From Myxococcus qinghaiensis (lineage in GTDB: Bacteria > Myxococcota > Myxococcia > Myxococcales > Myxococcaceae), in assembly GCF_024198215.1 (NCBI RefSeq), contig NZ_JAKCFA010000023.1:124001-188000 (forward strand): a stretch of 64,000 nucleotides of DNA, in the 5' to 3' direction. Positions 16,816 to 26,200 of the stretch are shown here, piece after piece. A model generated the notes under the pieces. It did not search any database. It worked only from the letters and a program-made list of their open reading frames with translations, and was not told where the DNA came from. Numbering within the stretch: position 1 is the first letter of the stretch; every line of letters starts with the position of its first letter. A program made the position numbers and the translations under genes.

Positions 16816-17736
16816 ATGCCTGCCGACCTGTCCAATCGAGCGAACGACGAGGAGGCTCAAGAGTTCCTGCGGCGGCTGACGGAGCATGCCCTACGGCTCG
16901 TTCCGCCCTCGACAGACCGAACGTCGCAGCTCGTCACTCCACGGCATGGCTTGTACCTGCTGCGGCAGCACCAGCGCACGTCCTTCGAGGCCGCCATCTA
17001 CACCCCGATGCTTTGTCTGATTCTCCAAGGGTGCAAGGAGATGACCTTCGGCGAGCATCACTTTCGGCTGCGCGCAGGCGAGTGCGCGCTGGTGAGCCAT
17101 GACCTGCCGATTGTCTCCCGGGTCCGTGACGCACCCTATCTGGTGTTGCTGCTCGACATCGAAGTCGAGGTGCTTCGGAGCCTCTACGAAGACCTCGGCG
17201 AGTTGGTGACGGCTGGGCCGGAAGCGCGGGCGCTCGAGGTGCATCAGGCCGACTCGCGCATGCTCGACGCCATCGCCCGTTATCTCGCGCTCGCGGAGTC
17301 GGAGACGGACGCACGGGTGCTCGGCCCGATGTTGCTCAAGGAGATCCACTACCGCCTGATGATGGCGCCGCTCGGTCACATGTTGCGGGGCCTGATTCGG
17401 CAGGACAGTCACGCGAGTTCGATTGCCAGCGCCATCGCGCTTCTTCGAAGAGACTTCCGCTCGCCGATGGTGGTGGAGGAGCTGGCGCGCGCGGTGGGGA
17501 TGAGCGTTTCGTCCTTCCACAAGCACTTCAAGGCCGTCACCGCGTCTTCGCCGCTGCAGTACCAGAAAGGACTGCGCCTGCTCGAGGCGCGGCGGATGCT
17601 CGTGGCGGGCACGGCCTCGGTGACCACGGTCGCGTTCGAGGTGGGCTACGAGAGTCCCAGCCAGTTCAGTCGGGAGTACACGAGAAAGTTCGGACGGCCG
17701 CCGAGCCAGGATGTGGCGTCCCGGATGCCAGGTTGA
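16816..17736 (+). CDS. AraC-family transcriptional regulator
   Basis: A 306-residue regulator. Residues about 25-190 are an AraC_N (cupin-like) ligand domain, with LCLILQGCKEMTFGEHHFRLRAGE. The C-terminal 100 residues form the AraC/XylS double helix-turn-helix, with MVVEELARAVGMSVSSFHKHFK and the conserved second-helix pattern VTTVAFEVGYESPSQFSREY. Regulators with this N-domain often sit beside an oxidoreductase gene they activate. Here the divergent neighbour is the redoxin-fold gene, so control across the 114-bp intergenic region is plausible but inferred. The ATG at 16816 is used; an ATG at 16806 is out of frame. Confidence 0.88.
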   Translation: MPADLSNRANDEEAQEFLRRLTEHALRLVPPSTDRTSQLVTPRHGLYLLRQHQRTSFEAAIYTPMLCLILQGCKEMTFGEHHFRLRAGECALVSHDLPIVSRVRDAPYLVLLLDIEVEVLRSLYEDLGELVTAGPEARALEVHQADSRMLDAIARYLALAESETDARVLGPMLLKEIHYRLMMAPLGHMLRGLIRQDSHASSIASAIALLRRDFRSPMVVEELARAVGMSVSSFHKHFKAVTASSPLQYQKGLRLLEARRMLVAGTASVTTVAFEVGYESPSQFSREYTRKFGRPPSQDVASRMPG

Positions 17737-18002
17737 AGCACATGGCGCACCAGCTCCTCTCTGTTCTGCGAGCAGGTGAGCACGCGACCCGTTGCCTGCC
17801 CGACGCCTCTCAGGACCCGGCGGCGAGCCGTGAGTCCGGACCCTGTTCAATTTGCTCCTGAAGGCACCCCAGTTTGAAGGAGGCCATTCGGAACCGCGAA
17901 TCGCAGGCGGAGGTGGTGGACCACTCCTGACAGAATCGTCACGACGGCCAGTCGCAGGCTGGGGGACGGTGCGGCTTTCGCACGAAGCGCGAGGGAAATG
18001 AC
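17737..18002. other. Intergenic region without a recognisable gene
   Basis: About 270 bp between the AraC gene and the next lipoprotein gene. I see no credible ORF, hairpin or operator beyond a possible ribosome site (GAGGGA) just before 18003. Confidence 0.6.
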
Positions 18003-19709
18003 ATGCGTGGATGGAAGCGGCCGCTCACCGGTGTGTTCGTCGCCTGCTCCTGGCTCCTGGGGGGCTGTGGAGAGGTGGAACCCACGCTGCGGGACACGGA
18101 GGTGGAGGACTCGCTGCCGTTCTCGCAGTCCCTGGCCGGAACCCAGACCACGGCGTTCCAGGACGGCGTCGCCCCGACGACGGGCTACGCGGGCACCCGG
18201 GACGCGATGATTGAAGAAGAGGACTCCAACGCCAACCACGGGAGCGCCTCCAATCTCTCCGCGAGCGGCGACACGCCGTCTGGCAGCGGCAATGAGAACT
18301 ACGTCCTGCTCGCGTGGGACGTGTCCTCCATTCCCGCCAACGCCGTGGTCCGCTCCGTCTCGCTCACCGTCACGGTCTCCGACAAGGCGGACCAGGACTA
18401 TCAACTGTATGCCCTGACGCGCGGCTGGACGGAGAGCCAGGTCACCTGGGAGCAGGCGGACAACAGTCAGGACTGGGCTTCGAATGGCGCGGATGGGACT
18501 GGAGACCGGGACACCACCGTGCTGGGCACGCTGCGAGCCCCCGCGACGGGCACCTACACCGTGGCGCTGAACGCCAGCGGAGTGGCGGCGGTGCAGCGGT
18601 GGGTGAGCACGCCCGCGAGCAACCAGGGCCTCATCCTGGCCAACAAGGACAATGACAATCGCCTGGAGCTGCGCTCGAGCGAGTACTCGACGAAGGCCTC
18701 GCGTCCCAAGCTCACCGTGACGTGGGACGCGCAGGGGAATCCTGGAGGGGAGGTGCCCGCCTCGGGGACGTTCAAGGGCACCTGTGACGGCTCCGGCGGA
18801 GCCTGGGTGGACGGGACGCACTTCCTGAACGTGAATGACGAATCGCAGACGGTGCGCATCTATGCCCGGAGCCAGAGCGCCAGCGCGGTGAAGAGCCAGG
18901 ACGTGAGCTCCGCCATCGGCATCTCCTCGTCGGACGAGGCGGACCTGGAGGACGTGGCCCGCGTGGGCAATCGCCTCTACGTGACGGGCTCTCACGCACG
19001 CAACAAGGACGGAGAGCTGGAGTCCTCGCGCTACAAGTTCTTCGCCATCGACGTCGCAGGCACGGCGCCCGCCGTCACCCTCCAGGTGGCGGGGACGTCC
19101 TCGACGCTGCTGCGGGACCTGCTGAACGCCGCCAACTGGGACGTGCCGGACACGGTGGTCCTCACGTTGCTCAGCGAGCGCTCCCGGTTGTCGGAGCCCA
19201 CGGTGGCCTCACTGGCGCCGAAGGTGAATGGCACCAACGTGGAGGGGCTCGCGGCGCTGCCCTCTGGCGAGCTGGCCATCGGCTTCCGCAACCCGCGCGT
19301 GGGCTCCAGTGCGCTGGTGGTGACGCTGACGAATCCGGGCGCTGTCCTCACGGGCGCCACGGCGCGGTTTGGCCGAGCCATCCTCCTGAGCCTGGGAGGC
19401 CAGGGCCTGCGCGGCATGGCGTGGTCGGAGGCCCACCAGGCGCTGCTGCTCCTCAGTGGTCCGCACGACGAGAGCAGCGGCCCCTTCGCGCTCTGGAAGT
19501 GGTCGGGAGACGCGAGCAGCGCGCCGGTGAAGGTGGTGGAGCTGACCGCGCCGGCGAACTCCGCGCCGGAGGCCGTCATCCCCTATCCCGGCTCGCTGGC
19601 CGTGCAGGTGCTCTTCGACATGGGCTCGCGCTTGATTGGCGGGACGGAGTGCAAGGACGTCTCGTCCGCCAGCCAGAGCTTCAGCGACGTGTTCATCCAC
19701 GTCGACTGA
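18003..19709 (+). CDS. Secreted lipoprotein with DNRLRE-type and DUF3616-like domains
   Basis: A 568-residue exported protein. The signal peptide ends in a lipobox (SWLLGGC, Cys near residue 22), so the protein should be lipid-anchored and face the periplasm or cell surface. Residues about 45-245 resemble the DNRLRE/CBM96 beta-sandwich, with VLLAWDVSSIP, GWTESQVTWEQA and NQGLILANKDND. Residues about 255-568 resemble DUF3616, a beta-propeller-like module: an opening GTCDGSGGAWVDGTHFLNVNDE, an internal VEGLAALPSGELAIGFRNP and a closing VQVLFDMGSRLIGG. The function is unknown; polysaccharide or surface binding is a reasonable guess from the first domain. The ATG at 18003 follows a GAGGGA site. 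Confidence 0.8.
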   Translation: MRGWKRPLTGVFVACSWLLGGCGEVEPTLRDTEVEDSLPFSQSLAGTQTTAFQDGVAPTTGYAGTRDAMIEEEDSNANHGSASNLSASGDTPSGSGNENYVLLAWDVSSIPANAVVRSVSLTVTVSDKADQDYQLYALTRGWTESQVTWEQADNSQDWASNGADGTGDRDTTVLGTLRAPATGTYTVALNASGVAAVQRWVSTPASNQGLILANKDNDNRLELRSSEYSTKASRPKLTVTWDAQGNPGGEVPASGTFKGTCDGSGGAWVDGTHFLNVNDESQTVRIYARSQSASAVKSQDVSSAIGISSSDEADLEDVARVGNRLYVTGSHARNKDGELESSRYKFFAIDVAGTAPAVTLQVAGTSSTLLRDLLNAANWDVPDTVVLTLLSERSRLSEPTVASLAPKVNGTNVEGLAALPSGELAIGFRNPRVGSSALVVTLTNPGAVLTGATARFGRAILLSLGGQGLRGMAWSEAHQALLLLSGPHDESSGPFALWKWSGDASSAPVKVVELTAPANSAPEAVIPYPGSLAVQVLFDMGSRLIGGTECKDVSSASQSFSDVFIHVD

Positions 19710-19719
19710 GGCCGAGCGC

Positions 19720-21009
19720 TCACTTCACCAAGCGCAGCACCGCTTGCACCGCGCGCTCCGTTCCGTCCACGCCCTCCAGCGAGGCGGCGAGCGCGCGGGC
19801 TCGGGCCGTGACAGCGGGCTCCAGGAGTCGGGAGAGGGCACCGGCGACGGAGGTGGCGTCGAGCGCCGACGGAAGCACCGCGACGCCCACGCCGAGTCGC
19901 TCCACGCGGCGAGCATTCGCGAGCTGGTCCCCGCCAAAGGGAATCACCACCATGGGGCGACCCGCGGCGAGCGCTTCCTGCACGGTGTTGTTCCCGCCAT
20001 GTGTCACGACGAAGTCCACGCGCCGGAGCAAAGGCACCTGGGGCACCTGTCGGAACACGAGCGTTCGAGGGCCCGCGCGCCGCTCCAGCCGTCCGAAGCT
20101 GGCGCCAGCGCTGACGACGGTGTGCACATCATGTCGTGCCAGTCCGTCGAGGATGGCGTCGAACACGCGGGGCTGGCCGTTGAACACCGTGCCCAGCGAC
20201 ACGTACACGTGGCGGCGCCCTGACTGGATGGAGCGCAAGGCGGCGTCTTCCTGGTCCGCGTCGCGAGCACGGGGAAGGCAGGGGCCGGTCATCTCCACGG
20301 GCCCTGTCAGCGGCTTCAGCCCGGGCTCCAGCTCGGGAATCGTCGCCAGCAGGTTGAGGTCATCGGAGATGGGCGCGGAGAGCAGCCCACCGGCGCGCAG
20401 GCGCACACCGAGCGCCCCCGCGTCCCGGGCGACGCGCTCATCGAACCAGCGACCGAGTGCCTGCGTAGCCTCCTCCGCGCGCGCCCAGGTCTCATCGCGG
20501 GGCGCATCGTCTGGCAGGCCGCTGCCGAAGGGAGATGCGCCCTCCACCGGAAAGGGGAGGGCCGAGTGATAGAACGCCGCATAGGGCCGCTTCGTCAGTC
20601 GGGCCGCGAGCAGGGCGGCGGGCATGAGGTAGTCGCCGAGGACCACGTCGATGCCAGACGCCTCGATTTCGCGGGCGAGGTGGCGGGCCTGCGACTTCAT
20701 CCCGGCGGTGAACAGCCGGAGCGCCAGGGCCAGCTCGTCGACGCCTCGGGCGTGGGGGATGCGGGCGCCGTACCAGAGCATGGCGGGTGAGGGCTGGAGC
20801 CGGATGAGCCGCAGGCCGTCGCGTTGGACCGCATGGGGCAGGGTCGTGGCGACGCGCAGGGGTTCGGGCCAGAGGTGGGAGAAGGGAAGGGGCGGCGCGG
20901 CCAGGGCCATCGCGACGTCGTGGCCCAGCTCGCGCAGCCTCACGCCCATCGCGCGCAGGGCATTGGTGTGGCCCGCGGTCGGATGGGCGGCCATGAGAAT
21001 CCTCGGCAT
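19720..21009 (-). CDS. UGT/MGT-type glycosyltransferase (GT1 family)
   Basis: A 429-residue GT-B fold enzyme. The N-terminal half starts RILMAAHPTAGHTNALRAMG, the acceptor domain with its glycine loop. The C-terminal half contains VYVSLGTVFNGQPRVF and the donor-sugar motif FVVTHGGNNTVQEALAAGRP followed by VVIPFGGDQLANA, as in macrolide and sterol glycosyltransferases. It would transfer a sugar from a nucleotide donor to a small hydrophobic acceptor. No biosynthetic cluster surrounds it, so it may act in detoxification (antibiotic glycosylation) or glycolipid synthesis. It is convergent with the lipoprotein gene, with a 10-bp gap. Confidence 0.87.
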   Translation of the reverse strand: MPRILMAAHPTAGHTNALRAMGVRLRELGHDVAMALAAPPLPFSHLWPEPLRVATTLPHAVQRDGLRLIRLQPSPAMLWYGARIPHARGVDELALALRLFTAGMKSQARHLAREIEASGIDVVLGDYLMPAALLAARLTKRPYAAFYHSALPFPVEGASPFGSGLPDDAPRDETWARAEEATQALGRWFDERVARDAGALGVRLRAGGLLSAPISDDLNLLATIPELEPGLKPLTGPVEMTGPCLPRARDADQEDAALRSIQSGRRHVYVSLGTVFNGQPRVFDAILDGLARHDVHTVVSAGASFGRLERRAGPRTLVFRQVPQVPLLRRVDFVVTHGGNNTVQEALAAGRPMVVIPFGGDQLANARRVERLGVGVAVLPSALDATSVAGALSRLLEPAVTARARALAASLEGVDGTERAVQAVLRLVK

Positions 21010-21140
21010 GGAGGACGCTTAGCACGGCCTGTCGTGGCGCCTGGCCCATGGTGACTCGCTCGGGTGTCACAGCGGGAGGACCGGGACTCCACGAGAGAGG
21101 AAGCCACGGTGGCTTCCCTTCGTGCCGAGAGGTGGGGACC

Positions 21141-21806
21141 ATGTCGAAGGAAAAGCAGTCCTTCCTGACGGTGCTGCTGTCGCTCGTGCTGGTGCCGGGA
21201 GTCCTGCTCCTCGTCAGCGCGGTGACGGGTGGTGCCTTTCCGGTGGGTGTCGCGCTGCTGTTGGGGCTTCCCCTGGGGCTGGGATACGGCCTGCAGACGG
21301 GACTCCTGCGCAGCTATCCGTTGTCCTCCGCGCAGGGCTGGGTGGAGCTTCTCGTCGACCTGACGTGGAGTCTGCCCAACACGCTGTTCGGCTTCGTCTT
21401 CGGCAATCTCGTCTACGTGTTTTTCGGCAGGCCCTCGCGTGCCGACTCGGAGAATCAGGGCTGGGTCGTCTATCGGCCGAACCCGGGAGGCTCGTTCGGA
21501 CACAACGTGCTCCAGACGTTGGGCACGGTGAACCTGGGAGGCGCGGGGCAGCACGAGAAGATGCACCTGCTTCAAGCGCGCATCTTCGGCCCGTTCTATC
21601 TGCCCTTCGTCGCCGCCTCGTATGTCATCACGTCCCTGTTGCAACTCTTGTGGACGTGCACGGTGGGTGGGTTGCTGAAACTGCTCGGCATGCGAGACAA
21701 GGCCTACCTTCGTCCGCCTGCGCACTCCGCGGTGGGAGGCTTCTTCGGGTGGATTTATTACGCGACGCCCATCGAGCTGTGGGCCTACGCGACTGGCAAT
21801 CCTTGA
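21141..21806 (+). CDS. Integral membrane protein with HExxHxxQ motif
   Basis: A 221-residue protein from ATG at 21141, with GAGGTGG upstream. Four or five hydrophobic segments are visible (about 7-30, 33-50, 65-85, 150-178 and near 205). Between them lies a soluble stretch containing GQHEKMHLLQARIFGPFYLP. The HExxHxxQ pattern followed by GPxYLP recurs in an uncharacterised family of bacterial membrane proteins and looks like a possible metal site. No catalytic function is established. It is not obviously in an operon. Confidence 0.65.
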   Translation: MSKEKQSFLTVLLSLVLVPGVLLLVSAVTGGAFPVGVALLLGLPLGLGYGLQTGLLRSYPLSSAQGWVELLVDLTWSLPNTLFGFVFGNLVYVFFGRPSRADSENQGWVVYRPNPGGSFGHNVLQTLGTVNLGGAGQHEKMHLLQARIFGPFYLPFVAASYVITSLLQLLWTCTVGGLLKLLGMRDKAYLRPPAHSAVGGFFGWIYYATPIELWAYATGNP

Positions 21807-21833
21807 GCCAGGGCATTTCAACGGACCCCGGAC

Positions 21834-21962
21834 CAGAGGCTGTCGGGCTTGGAGGACGGCGTCATCCGCGCGCTGACGACGTAGCGCTACGAGCCTGCCA
21901 TTCTTGACGGCAAACCGGTGCCCGTGCTCTATGAATTCGACATCTGGTTCACCAACGAGCCC
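21834..21962 (+). pseudogene. Remnant of a TonB-family C-terminal domain with an in-frame stop
   Basis: In one frame this stretch reads LSGLEDGVIRALTT, stop (TAG at 21882), then RYEPAILDGKPVPVLYEFDI and WF. That is the order and spacing of the TonB C-terminal domain, where ALxxWRYxPA is followed by DGKPVPV and an aromatic final strand. The TAG falls exactly where Trp (TGG) is expected, a one-base change. No start, transmembrane anchor or proline-rich spacer precedes it, so only a short decayed tail remains. Assignment rests on motif recognition. Confidence 0.5.
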
Positions 21963-22047
21963 GGGGGTTGGCCGCGACGCGGAGCAAGAGGACTGGTGCT
22001 AGGGTTTGCGCCACCGGGCCCCCAATCGCCCGGTGGAGGATGCACAC

Positions 22048-22329
22048 GTGCGAAGCAGCAACATCCTGGGTGGTTTGTTGGCGGCAGGGCTGCTGATGGT
22101 GGGCTGTGGTGGCGTGGAGCCTGCGATGGAGGAAGAGCAGTCTTCACTCGACACGCGCGCGGATGCGCTGCCCTTCTGCGGCAATCAGTCCTACTGGATT
22201 GACTACTACTCCGACGCGACGCTCACGAAGTGGGTCGGGTACATGTCCTGTGAGTGTTACGAGACCGCGTGGATCTCCGGTCGCCGGACCAGCTTCGCGG
22301 TGACGGACTTCTCGTCCACCTGCGGCTGA
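22048..22329 (+). CDS. Small cysteine-containing lipoprotein
   Basis: A 93-residue protein from GTG at 22048, chosen because GGAGG lies eight bases upstream and a signal peptide follows (LGGLLAAGLLMVGC, lipobox Cys). The mature part has an acidic linker, then a small domain with four or more cysteines (FCGNQSYW, MSCECYETAW, STCG) that could be disulfide-bonded. No function is recognised. Similar small lipoproteins occur at 22427, 31384 and 43646, suggesting a class of exported cysteine-rich proteins. Confidence 0.7.
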   Translation: MRSSNILGGLLAAGLLMVGCGGVEPAMEEEQSSLDTRADALPFCGNQSYWIDYYSDATLTKWVGYMSCECYETAWISGRRTSFAVTDFSSTCG

Positions 22330-22343
22330 CGGGGACTCCCCTT

Positions 22344-22368
22344 CCCGGTGCTCCCTCGGGGCACCGGG
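22344..22368 (+). terminator. Hairpin terminator after the small lipoprotein
   Basis: A perfect 8-bp inverted repeat (CCCGGTGC and GCACCGGG) with a 9-nt loop lies 14 bp after the stop, followed by a pyrimidine-rich stretch. It is probably an intrinsic-like terminator separating the two small exported-protein genes. Confidence 0.55.
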
Positions 22369-22426
22369 GCTTCCTTGAAGTGAGAACAAGTTGCTGTTGA
22401 ACAAGAATTGCGTCTAGCGTTCCGCC

Positions 22427-22783
22427 ATGACCGACCTGAATCGCTGGGTGGTGGCGGGCCTCTTCCTCTCGCTGAGCGCCTGTGGTGGCGCGGTGGAGGC
22501 GGAGGACGTCCTGGGCACGTCACAGTCCGCGCTGGCCTGCACCTGCGGCGCCGAGACGTTCACCGTCGTGAGGCGGGCGACGTCCGTCAACTGCGCGCGG
22601 GCCTACGACTGGGCGAACAGCCTCGCGGACGAGGCCATCGCCACCGCGTGTCCGGCGGGTGGCTGCAACCTCACCCGCTCCCTCCAGTCGTGCGCCCCGG
22701 TGGGCCCCAATGGTAGCCAGGGCTTCAGCATGGGCGTGCTGGTGACCTACTCCTGCAACGAGCCCGACACCTGCGCCGAATGA
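22427..22783 (+). CDS. Small exported cysteine-rich lipoprotein
   Basis: A 118-residue protein with signal peptide and lipobox (VVAGLFLSLSAC, then GG). The mature region carries eight or more cysteines (ACTCGAETF, VNCARAYDWA, TACPAGGCNL, LQSCAPVG, YSCNEPDTC), so a compact disulfide-rich fold outside the cytoplasm is likely. No enzymatic motif is visible and no family was recognised with certainty. It lies between two other small exported cysteine-rich genes. Confidence 0.75.
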   Translation: MTDLNRWVVAGLFLSLSACGGAVEAEDVLGTSQSALACTCGAETFTVVRRATSVNCARAYDWANSLADEAIATACPAGGCNLTRSLQSCAPVGPNGSQGFSMGVLVTYSCNEPDTCAE

Positions 22784-22801
22784 CGCCGCGCGCGCCGACG
22801 C

Positions 22802-23116
22802 TCAAGGGCAGATGTTGTAGCAACTGCCCGCGCCCCGAGCCCGGCACTCCGCGGTGGTGGAGCAGCCCGAGCAGTCATAGGAACAGTAGCCCTGCAACCC
22901 CACCGGCTCCTCCGAGAAGAGCGCCGGCGTGGCGTCCCCCGGAAGGCCGCTGCGCGCCCTCGACATGAGGAGCTTCTGCTTGTCCGCCTCGCAGGAACTG
23001 GAGGTGGGGGCGGCGGACTCGGCCGCGAGGGGCTCATCCCGTGGGAAGGTGGTGACCACCATTCCCACCGCGACGGTCAACGCCAGCACGAATCCCGAGG
23101 CAGGCTTCAGCATCAT
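22802..23116 (-). CDS. Small exported cysteine-rich protein
   Basis: About 104 residues from ATG at 23116, which has AGGAG seven bases upstream. A signal peptide (PASGFVLALTVAVGMVVTTF) without a clear lipobox precedes a mature domain with CSYDCSGCSTTAECRARG and SCYNICP, a dense cysteine pattern at the C-terminus. Function unknown. It converges on the preceding lipoprotein gene with an 18-bp gap. Confidence 0.7.
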   Translation of the reverse strand: MMLKPASGFVLALTVAVGMVVTTFPRDEPLAAESAAPTSSSCEADKQKLLMSRARSGLPGDATPALFSEEPVGLQGYCSYDCSGCSTTAECRARGAGSCYNICP

Positions 23117-23224
23117 CCGGAGCTCCTGGAAAGGGGAACTCCTGGATGATGCCCAGGAGGGCTGACTTGCCCGCACGGGTATTCGGTGGGGCTGTGTGCC
23201 GCTGAACAACGGCCCACGTCCTTC

Positions 23225-26200
23225 TCAAGGGGCCGTCTTCGCGGCGCGGCGAGCCCCCTGGCGCTGCTGGATGGCCCGGCGCAGCTTGGCGATGAGCACC
23301 TCGGGGCTCGCGGAGCGGACCAGGACGTCATCTGCCCCCGCCTCCAGGCTGGCGGTGAAGACGGCGGGGTCTTCCTTGTCGACGATGAGGTAGACGGGCA
23401 GGTCCTCGGTGGCCGCGTTCTTCCGGAGCGCTTGCAACAGCGAGCTCAAATCTCCGTCCGGCAGCGGGTTGGCGAGGATGGCCGCCTGCGCGCCGGCGCT
23501 CACCGCCTTCTCCACATCGACACGGGACTTCGCGCGCACGGTGCTGAAGCCCTCCGCCATGAGTCGGATTTGCAGCGTCATCGCGTTGGCGCTGTCCGTC
23601 TCGGCCACCACCACCTTGGGGACGGTCTGGTCGGAGTGGGTGCTCGCCTCCAGCTCGAGGGTGAGCGCCTCCAGCACGGGGATGGGCAGCCGCGCATCCT
23701 GGCGCAGCGTCTGGAGCGCCTGGGCCGCCTTGGCGGGAGTGGGCTGCGCGCTCTGGACCTCCTGGACGAAGCGCGCCGCGCCCAGCAGGGCCCCCGCCGC
23801 GCGTCCCACGGGTGGGGTGCGCTCCTCGCCTTCGGGCAGGACCGACATGAGCACCTCGGTCACCTCGGGCATGGCGTTGCTCGCGAGCACCAGCGCGCGA
23901 GCGCGCGAGGGCAGCGTGAAGCGGCGTGGCTCCTCCAGGCGCGCGGCCAGGGCCAGCGCACAGGTCGCCGTGCCGAGCAGAATCTCCTCCACGCGCCCCG
24001 CGCCCAGCCGCACGGCGATTCGTCGCGCCAGCTTCGTCAGGAAGGGCGCCAGCGCCGCGCTGCCGCCGAGCATGGACAGCATTCCATCCAGCAGCCGGGC
24101 CTGCGTCTCCGCGAGCCGCGCCAGCGGGCCGCCCTCGCCCATCAGCGCCGCGCTGTAGGACGGCAGCAGGCGCACCTCCACCTGCGGGTGCGCGGCGCGC
24201 AGCTTCTGCGCCAGGGCCGCGGGCTCCCTCACCGAGTCCTCGAGCACGAGCACCAGGTCATAGCCCCCGAGCGAGAGCGCGCGCTCGGCATCCGCGGCGG
24301 GGCTGGTCGCCGCCGCCAGCCCTTGCATCAGCAGCAGGCGCACCACGGCCTCGCGAGGTTCGGAAGGCTCCGCCACCAGCAGCACCATGCGCGCGCGCAC
24401 GTCGCTCCGGGCCGGGGTCGCCCGACTCGCGGGCTCCAGCGACGCGGGCGTCCTGGCCTCCGGCTGCTCCGCTGGCGCGAAGGTGCGCTCGTCGAGCACG
24501 GGACGGCCGGTGAACTGCTCGGCGAACTGGAGCACGCGCGCGCGTCCGCCGGCGTCGGGCTCGTCGTCCAGGGGGATGGGCTCCCGGTTGCGAGGCGGCG
24601 TCTGGGGCTGCTCCTCCTCACTGTAGAAGCGGTGGATGGCCTTGCGGATGGCCTCCTCCGTGGCGAACAGCCCCTGGACGGCGACGGCGCGCGTGGAGAA
24701 CTTGAGCGCGTCGGTGACCTGCACGTCGCGAGGGTCCAGCACCGCGCAGAACAGCTCGCGACCGCGCAGGCCGATGGGGACGGCGCACAGCCGCTCGCAC
24801 AGCTCGCGAGGAACCCGTTGGACCAGCTCCTTCGGCACCGGCAGGGCCAGGAGCTTCTCGTCGGTGATGTGCGGCAGGCCGGCCTGCTCGGACAGCGCCC
24901 GCATCAGGTGCTCGGGCTCCAGCCACTTCTCGTGCACGAGCAGCTGGCCCAGCTTGCCGCCCTTGCGCCGTTGGATGGCCAGCGCTTCGTTCAGCACGTG
25001 CGGCGTGAGCAGGCCGCGCGTCAGGAGGATGGAGCCCAGCTGCGGCCGGGACCGCGCCGCGCGGGGGCCGGGGGCACCCATCATGGTGGCCAGCCGCGTC
25101 GCCGGTTCAATGCCTGTCATGGAAGGGCCCAGGCCAGGGGTGCGCACCACCGCCGTGGCCCCCGCGCCTCCGGGAGGCGGCGTCACCGGCTTCAGCATGG
25201 GCGGGGGCGGAAGGCTGGGAGCAGGAGGTCGTCGCGCGTCGCGGCCCGGGGGCGTGCGCGTGCGCTGGAAGTCCTCGCCCTCCAGGCGAATCTCCTCGCC
25301 GGGGCTGCTGGCCAGGTCCACCAGGGGGGAGCGCCAATCGGGAAGCGCGCGGCCGAAGAGGCTGGCGATGTCGGAGGCGCCCACGCGCAGGCGGTGGTCG
25401 AAGAGGAAGTTCTGGATGGACTCGGAGAACTCGCGGGCCAGAGGGCAGCGGGCGGCGGGATTGGCGGCCAGCGCGCGCACCAGCAGGGTCCACAGCGGCC
25501 CTGGGACGCCGGGCAGCGGCTCCAGGGCGCGCTCGTTGAAGCTGCCCAGGGCGTGGATGATTTGAGGCGTGGTGCCCTCGAAGAGGCGCCGTCCGGCGAG
25601 CATCTCGTAGAGCAGCAGGCCCAGGAGGAAGATGTCGCTGCGCTGGTCCACGGGGCGGCCGTGGACCTGCTCGGGGGACAGGTAGTTGATCTTCCCCTTG
25701 AGGACGCCGACCTGCGTCTCCTGGTGTCCCTCGTCGGCGGCCTTGGCGATGCCGAAGTCCGCCAGCTTCACGCCTCCGTTGCTGGAGACCATGACGTTGG
25801 AGGGATTGACGTCGCGGTGGATGATGTTGAGCGGCGCGCCGCTGGAGTCCGTGCAGCCATGGGCATACGCGAGGCCATCCGCCACCTGTTGGGCGATGAA
25901 GCAGATTTCGCGAATCCCCAGGGGCATCTGGCGCTTGCGCGCCGCCTTGAGCAGCGCGCTCAGGTTCTCCCCGTCCACGAACTCCATCACCATGTAGTAC
26001 TGGCCGGCGCTGGAGCCCAGGTCCAGCACCTGCAAGACATTACCGTGCTGAAGGGAGACGGAGAGCTTCGCCTCGCGCAGGAACAGGTCCACGAAGGCCG
26101 CGTCCTGCACGAAGGAAGGGAGGATGCGCTTCACCGCGACAGGCTTTTCAAAGCCTTCCGCGCCCACCACCTTGCCCAGATAGACCTCGGCCATGCCGCC

